Positions 57,247 to 64,000 of a stretch of 64,000 bases of DNA are shown piece by piece (positions within the stretch are counted from its first letter, which is position 1; every line of letters starts with the position of its first letter). The stretch covers positions 2,747,922-2,811,921 of the forward strand of contig JAGGNK010012448.1 of NCBI GenBank assembly GCA_017590115.1, given 5' to 3'. The translations under genes were made by a program, and so were the position numbers. Below the pieces are notes generated by a model. It ran no database searches, was not told the origin of the DNA, and was given only the letters and a program-made list of their open reading frames with translations. Source of the stretch: Montifringilla adamsi (Eukaryota > Chordata > Aves > Passeriformes > Passeridae).

Positions 57247-60200
57247 CTGTGAAAAACAAAACCCAGATATTGAATTTGTTCAGGGAGCTGGGGATTCGTT
57301 AATTGATCACCTACATCAACCGTGACTGATCAGATCAGTCAATGCATCTGATCAATCCAAGATATCAGTGCTCACAAACATCCTGGCGCCTTAAAAATGT
57401 CCAGATGTTTGGACACAACATATTTGGTAAAACTCAGACTGAACTGGAAAACAATGACAACAAAAATTAAAAAATAAAAAAAAGAAAGCAAATTAATGTT
57501 ACCATTTTGGTGATTTTTTTTTTTTGACAGAAGTATTATGCTTTTCTCTTTCTAGTAGAAACGCACCATGTACACATCTAATCAAAACATATGTAACTGC
57601 AAAACAGTTACATAATGAAAAAAAAAGCTGAAAATTGAGAAAATTAGTGTTAAACAGTTCTCCCAGTGCTACTGCACAGCATGCAGTGAAAGTTAATTTG
57701 AAAGAGAAAACCTGAATTAACAATCCAGAAAAGGAAACTGGTTGCAGCCACCGTTTTAAGCCCTTTAAGTGTCCTCAGCGGTACTTGAGCAAATTACTAA
57801 AGAAAATCTAATGTAGCAAGGCTTGGGTCCTCCTGTAGGCTTGCTCAATAATGCTGAAATAATTGGGCACTCTGTGCACGTTTAGTGATGCTCGAATGAA
57901 AAGCTAGAGGCCTGCCCTTGTACTCTTCTCTAGCTGCTGACTCTGTGTTGTGACAGGTTTATTTGAGTGGGACTGTGATGCATGCACCAGTAACTGCACT
58001 GACAAGAGTTTAAAGTCATTTTTACCAGTACACTGGCAACACATAGAGAAAGCCCTTGAGAGGCTCGAATCGGAGTGCTTGACCTCAACCAGGGCTGCAT
58101 CAAGCTATACTAACCAATGTAGGGTAGATAGACTGTTGCTATTTGTTGGAAAGGCAGCGGAAAAACCCCCTGACAAATCAACAACAAAAACCAAACAGGT
58201 GAAAAAGTTTAGTTAAATATACCCCAAGAGAAATCTGTTCAGGTCTAAGGCTTACACACCAACCATCCAACTAATTTGTGTTCACAGAAAAGACAGTTTA
58301 CCCCTGGAATTTTCTTTTCATTTTCAAGCAGTTACTGCTCAGGATAATCAAATCCTAAGTCTTCTAGGATTGTTCTCTCCCACCTGCATGTTTGTACACT
58401 GGACTTTAGAAGAAACAAAAACTTAACTTGCTTTGCATAAAACCATTCCACTTTAAACTTCTAAGACTTACTTATATAAGAGTGAGCTGAAAGTAAAAGG
58501 ATGCAAGTCACAGCACACTACATAATCCTTGCAGCACACTTTACACATAGCTCCCTTGACACTCCACCCTGAAAGTACAGATCCTTCTCTACTGCTTGGA
58601 AATAAACCTCATGCAGTGGAATCAGACTGGCAGTGGCATGCACACATCATCTAACGCAGACCAGTACTAGAGAAAATAGGTCAATGATCTACAAGAAAGC
58701 TATGGGGGAATAAAAATACAGAAGAGGGTGGGAGGCAGACACCAAAATCAAAACCAAACGAACAAAAACCCAAAAAGAACTTTCTTCCAAGTGGAAGAAG
58801 GAAAAGGTAAATCTTTTTCCTGCTTGCAAACCCATGTCATTCCAGCAGGTGTTCCTTCTTGTAGAACGTATCAAACCCTTTTTGCTTGCTTGATGCTCTT
58901 ATGGCAGTATGCTTCATTCTTCAGAATATTAAATTAACTACAATGAAACAAGGCAAGAGAAAATAGTGTATTGTTTAGCTTCAGGGTTTGAATGGGGCTG
59001 CCTTACAACAATCTGGCATGCCTGACTTGGGGAGGGAGGAGAAGAATGCGCAAAAGAAAAGGGATGAATGGAATAATCTGTGTTCTGCTACCTGGTTTTG
59101 AACAAGGAATTTCCTATTCCTATTTGATAATGTGCTGTAAACCACAGTATGAAGATTTCTGTCTGAATCTGCCAGTGGCTTAAAGTAAAGACTTTGAGAA
59201 GAGCCTGAGAATATCAACAGTGAGCTTTCCCCTTGTTAACTATTATACTGTCAACTGAAGACGAACACTCATTACACTCTACTGTACAGTCCATACAGAT
59301 CTGCCTACTGACCTTCCCAATTTGCATCATATGACCTCCTCTATTGACATAGGATGGTTTCCAAAGAGCTGGAAGAAAACCACACTGTGAATGTAATACC
59401 ATTTTTTACTTCTCTTTGATAGGAATCTCTCTACATAGCTCAGCAAGACAACAGCACAGACTGAAGCCTGGATGTAATGAATATCATTAATGACTCAGAC
59501 ATAATGTGGTCTTTAAGAGTAGTAGCCTAGCAGCTTGAGATCACCCAGAACAGCTGGACTGCGCCAGTCCCTCTTGCCCACGAATCAAAGTGTTTTCACT
59601 GCAAGTTGAATTGCAGAGAGCTCTGAAAATAACTGCAGAGAGTGGAGAATTAAAAAAGCAAACCCAGAGCCTTCCTGCCATAGAGAACTTTTCTGAAGAG
59701 ACCAAGTTATTCCATTAGAAGTAATGGGAACCTGAAATCTGGTAAGAACATGGCCTCAGGAGTGACTGTCATTCACTGATACAGCAGAATTTTAGTGTCA
59801 TTAAGTCACTTTGTAACAGCAGAAAGAAAATGCTTTGGTATGAAAACTAGACTGCAAAGCAAGTCTAAGCTAACACCCAAAATTTCAGCATAGCACCACA
59901 TCCTATGCCACACAAGGATAATAATGCTGCATACTGTTAGATGGGGTGGGAGTAAAACTTCAACAACAGAAGGAGGATCGTGGACTAGGACTGCATTGGC
60001 ATGGGAGAGACTATGACCTCCTCCAACATAAGGAGCAATGCTGAACACCAAAAATGAGGCACTGGTCCAAAACCAGAAAGGAAGCAAATTCAAGTGAAAC
60101 ACACTGGGTAGGCTTTTGCTCTCAAAATATATAAGTGGAAAAGGAAATAAAAGTATATAATCACATAATTAATAATGCTGTTTGCTAACAGGCTTAGTCA

Positions 60201-63200
60201 AGAAGGTAAAGATGAAGTGACATCTCTGTCATTTCCTATTACTGTATTCAAATACCTACAACGACAGCTTGACTTTTGTTTTTCCATTGCTTATGGACAT
60301 CACTGGCGAGCATCAGGTGGCCTACATGCAGCTATTTCTTTAAATGGAAAGTTATAGAATACTGGGCAATTCCTCAGCCCACTGGGCATGAGATTAATGC
60401 TACCAAGTGGTAAAAAAGGGTGATCTCCTCTAGTCATCAAAATGCCTAAGTTGTGGAGAAGTAAGTATGGAGATAGTTACTCTCCACACAAAGAAATATT
60501 CCACTAGGGAAGAAAGTTCACACTTGTTTCTGCCTGTAGCATGAATTTAGATCATAAAACCTGACACAATTTAAAAACTTGCAAGGAAAGCCTGCAAAAT
60601 GAGCCAACTGAGCAAGTACATAATTTTTTTGAAGTTGCTGTAATGCCTTCTTTTCCCCTTCTCCATCTTCTCTGTAATTTTTTATCTTTGGTCATGTTAT
60701 TTATGAACTTCTAGCATGTGTAGCATGTGGTTAACTTCAGACAATCCCATCACAGTTGACTACAGGATGCGTAAAGTCAAGCATACATCTTCAGCATTAA
60801 TGCATAATAGGTGAAAACTTGGAAAGGCAGACTTTATGATGCTGTAAATTTTCCAGAATTATTTGAAGATAAAAACATCAACAGTTACTAGCAAGAAATA
60901 CACCCAATGGAATTACAAAATAGATTGCAATGTTTTTAAGGAGCATTCAACACACGCACAAAATATAAGAGCACAGGGTAAACACAGCAATCAGAAAGAA
61001 GCCAAAAAAGAAGACTGCATTCTTTTTAGTAATAAGTTTAGGAAGATGGTAATTTAAATCAGCTGAGTAGTAAAAACTGAAGTAAAGCTTTCAAAACACA
61101 TTAACACACGTCAAATAAAGATAACATCTGGCTGCTACTAATGGTATTTTCTTTTCTGTATATTCTTCTAGGCTGTGTAGAGTAAGGAATAAAATAACTC
61201 CAAAGTCACATGTACATAAATAGGTAAAAAAGATTTGCTGAAGGTTTTTATCTGAGCAACAGTAATTTTTAGAACCACCATTCTAAATGTTGATGCTTAG
61301 CTTAATTCTTTTCCCAACACATCTTAAGAGATCAACTTTTAAGTAAAATGTGATAACAAACCCACTAACAAATTAGCTTTGAATGCTCTCTTGTTATAGT
61401 CAGCACATTCAAAGCCTATTTTCCTGGAAGAGGTTCAAGTTTTTACTGGATACTTTCCAAGCAGCTTGTGTTGCAGTAATCTACCACTTTCCCTCTTACA
61501 GACCCTGAGAAGTCACAGCCATTACTCAAACAACCTGAATATACTACTCTGAGCTGAAGACATTTCTAATGTTAACAAACAAACAAAATGTCTCAAAAAG
61601 TTATTTTCTCTCTTATATTTTTACACATGTTCACTACTCGTACTGCAACACTGCTGGGAGAGGACTTCAAAAAATCTGAATCAAATAGTTTCACTGTTTG
61701 TTTGAAACGAGTTAAGGGATGTGGTTGGTTGCTCAGAGTGAATCATTAGTAGGATAGCATACAGACAAAACAAAACCCAAGATGAAGAGGAAACAAAGAC
61801 ATAAAAACTCAAGAGTACACAATATCAATGTCAGTGGTTTGAAAACCAAAGGCAATTCTTTCTCACACAGAGTTACGAGTGTACTTAAGATGATATGAAC
61901 TTTTATCTGTTGTGCCTGGTTCGCACCCTTGACATGATCTGCACTGTTTGTACTTCCTTTGTACTGTTCTCTCTCTGCTGGCAGATATTTAAAAAACAAA
62001 AGGAAGTTTTTCTGATGTTATGATACAAGAGACCAAAACAGCCCACAAAGAGAGTCATATAGCAGTTCCTCCAGTGGAATGGTTCTGGAGCTATATGGAT
62101 ACATACCATATAACAGGTTTGCGTAAATAAACAGCGGTACTGATGCAGAGTAGAACAAACTACTACACTTACTCTTTAAAGGGAGAGTGAGCATTTTCAA
62201 AATTATCACAGTGCCCAGAGTAAAAAGAAAATCCTGATGGAAATCCTACTACAGACCACCAAGACAAAGAGGCAGATGAAATATTCTATAAGCAGCTAGC
62301 AGAATTCTCACAATCATAGGCCCTTCCTCTCATAAGGGATTTCAACTTACAAGATGTCTGCTGGAAATACAACACAACAGAGAGGAAACAGTCCAGGAGG
62401 TTCCTAGAGGACAATTTCCTGACACAGTAAGGATGAGGGAGACAACAAGGGCTGGTGCCCCACTGGACCTGCTGTTTGTGAACAGGCAAGGATTAGTGAC
62501 AGACGTGGTGGTCAGAGGCCATCTTGGCCCAGCCAGCATGGGTTTATGAAAGGCACATCCTCCACATCCTGTGGATGTTGTCTACATGGACTTTAGTAAA
62601 GCTTTTGACACCTTTTCTCATAGCATTCTCTTGGAGAAACTGGCTTCTCATGCTGTGGATGAGTGTACTCTTTGCTGGGTATAAACTGACTGGATGGTTG
62701 GGGCCACAGTGCTTATGAATAGAGTTACACCAGCTGGCAGCCCAGGGCTCAGTGTTGAAGATAGCTCTGCTGAAAATCCTCAATGACAATCTGGGCAAGG
62801 GGATTGAGTGTCCCCTCAGTCAGCTGGCAGATGACACCACGCTGGGCAGGAAGGCTCTGCTAAGGGTTCTTGACTGGATCAATGACCCAAGGCTAATGGT
62901 ATAAGGTTCAACAAGACCAAGTCACGACAGCCCCATGCAGTGCTACAGGCTGGAAGCAGAGTGGCTGGAGACCTGACTGGTGGAAAAAAACCTGGGAGTG
63001 CTGGCTGACAGCAGATGAACATGACCCAGCTTGTGCTCAGGTGTCCAGGAAGGTCAATGGCATCCTGGCCTTTATCAGCAATAGTGTGGCCAGCAGGACC
63101 AGGAAGGCGTCATTGCTCTGTACTCCCACTGGTGAGGCCACACCTGGAGTTCTGTGTCCAGTTCTGGGCCCCTCAGTTCAGGAAAGACATTGTGGGGCTG

Positions 63201-64000
63201 GAGTGTCTCCACAGAAGAGCAACAGGGCAAGTGAAAGGGTCCAGAACACAAGTCCTGTGAGGAGTGGCTAAGGCAGCTGGGGCTGTCTGGACAGGAGAAA
63301 AGGAGGCTCAGGAGACGTTATCACTGTCTACAACAGCCTGAGAGGAGGCTCTACTGCAGCGGAAGTCAGGTTCTTTTACCAGGCAACTACCTATCGCATG
63401 AGAGGAAACGGCCTCAAGTTGTGCCCTTTAAATTGGATGTTAGGAAAAGCCTCCTTACTGAAAATAGGGTCATGCATTGGAACAGGCTGCCCAGGGAGGA
63501 GGTAGAACCACCATACCTGGGGAAGTACTCAAAAAAACTTCTGGATGTGGCACTTGGGAACACGGTTTAATTGTGAACACAAAGGTGCTGGTCTGATGGT
63601 TGGATTCAATGATCTTAGAAGTCTTTTCCAACTTAAAAAAAAAATTCTGTGATTCTATGAAATGTATCAGCAATTAGTGGAAACTTTAAAGTGCTCAGAT
63701 GCAACTGATCTACTAGAAAATTTGGATGTGTCTGTTCACAAAGGGGAATAAATACAGACCTTAAAAAATCTAAGATTAAGAATGAAAAATTTTGACAAAG
63801 GAGAGAGAATAAGGAGCAGACTAGTAATAATAATAAGGGTAACAATAATGCTTTTTTCTTTTTTTTTTTTCTTTTGGTAAGTATCAAATGCCATGCTACT
63901 TGCTCTCTAAGATTCAGCAATTTATGTCTTTGAGGATGCTGATTCCACAGAAGGAAAGCAAGCTCTACTGACAAAACTAAAGGGAAGGAAAAAAATCAAT
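57247..64000 (-). other. TLE4: TLE4 intron upstream of the GP exon (partial)
   Basis: No exon for the Q domain (expected ending NAIIG) was seen before the window ends. The part near the acceptor has a nested inverted repeat (57302-57356), and the last 1.7 kb is mostly a CR1. The rest is unique AT-rich sequence. Confidence 0.75.
62231..63660 (+). mobile_element. CR1 LINE with internal deletion (~1.4 kb)
   Basis: Antisense to TLE4. About 62250-62515 corresponds to the end of the endonuclease domain (decayed GDFN...ICW region). At about 62521 the sequence jumps to the RT region, where DFSKAFDTFSHSILLEKL is readable near 62590-62640. [19 protein letters not shown] follows near 63140-63200, and the 3' end is TTCTGTGATTCTATGA at 63645-63660. 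Frameshifts and stops throughout show a dead copy. Confidence 0.9.

Noticed and set aside
63015..63271. Open frame with [14 protein letters not shown]
   Set aside because: It is a decayed piece of CR1 ORF2, not a host gene.

Overview
The window is vertebrate nuclear DNA, most likely from a songbird (Passeriformes). It is AT-rich, has long homopolymer runs and one N gap, and contains several CR1 LINE pieces. It also has a short SINE made of a tRNA-Ile-like head and a CR1-type tail, which resembles the passerine TguSINE1 family. There is no prokaryotic content: no operons, CRISPR array, phage or plasmid genes.

One gene explains all the coding sequence found: the 3' part of TLE4 (Groucho/transducin-like enhancer of split 4), on the minus strand. 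Fourteen different coding exons run from 57246 down to the stop codon at 13459-13461. They join in phase with GT/AG splice sites and encode 644 residues: the end of the Q/GP region, the CcN region with its nuclear localisation signal, the Ser/Pro region and the whole C-terminal WD40 propeller. The first ~129 residues (tetramerisation Q domain) lie beyond position 64000. A 17-nt microexon (56625-56641) supplies the residues DRDSIK. TLE4 rather than TLE1 is indicated by several paralogue-specific stretches. TLE4 maps to the Z chromosome in studied birds, so this is probably Z-linked.

Layout: 1-11.83 kb is downstream intergenic DNA with CR1 remnants and a near-perfect 1.66-kb tandem duplication. 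About 11.84-13.46 kb is the probable 3' UTR. 13.46-27.58 kb holds the clustered exons for the CcN, SP and WD40 regions. 27.58-56.62 kb is one 29-kb intron with the assembly gap, a 75-bp near-perfect hairpin, a ~0.9-kb CR1 and a possibly regulatory GC-richer stretch with RFX X-box-like motifs. 56.62-57.25 kb holds the microexon and the GP-region exon. 57.25-64 kb is the next upstream intron, with a 1.4-kb CR1 near its end.

The most notable observation is a second tandem duplication, about 1452 bp, inside TLE4 (14941-17846). It repeats two complete WD40 exons and part of a third. Read literally it would add 76 codons in frame, or 92 if a fortuitous acceptor at the junction is used. The near-identity of the copies and the other assembly blemishes make a false duplication the leading explanation, but a real allele cannot be excluded from sequence alone. 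I found no convincing previously undescribed biological system.
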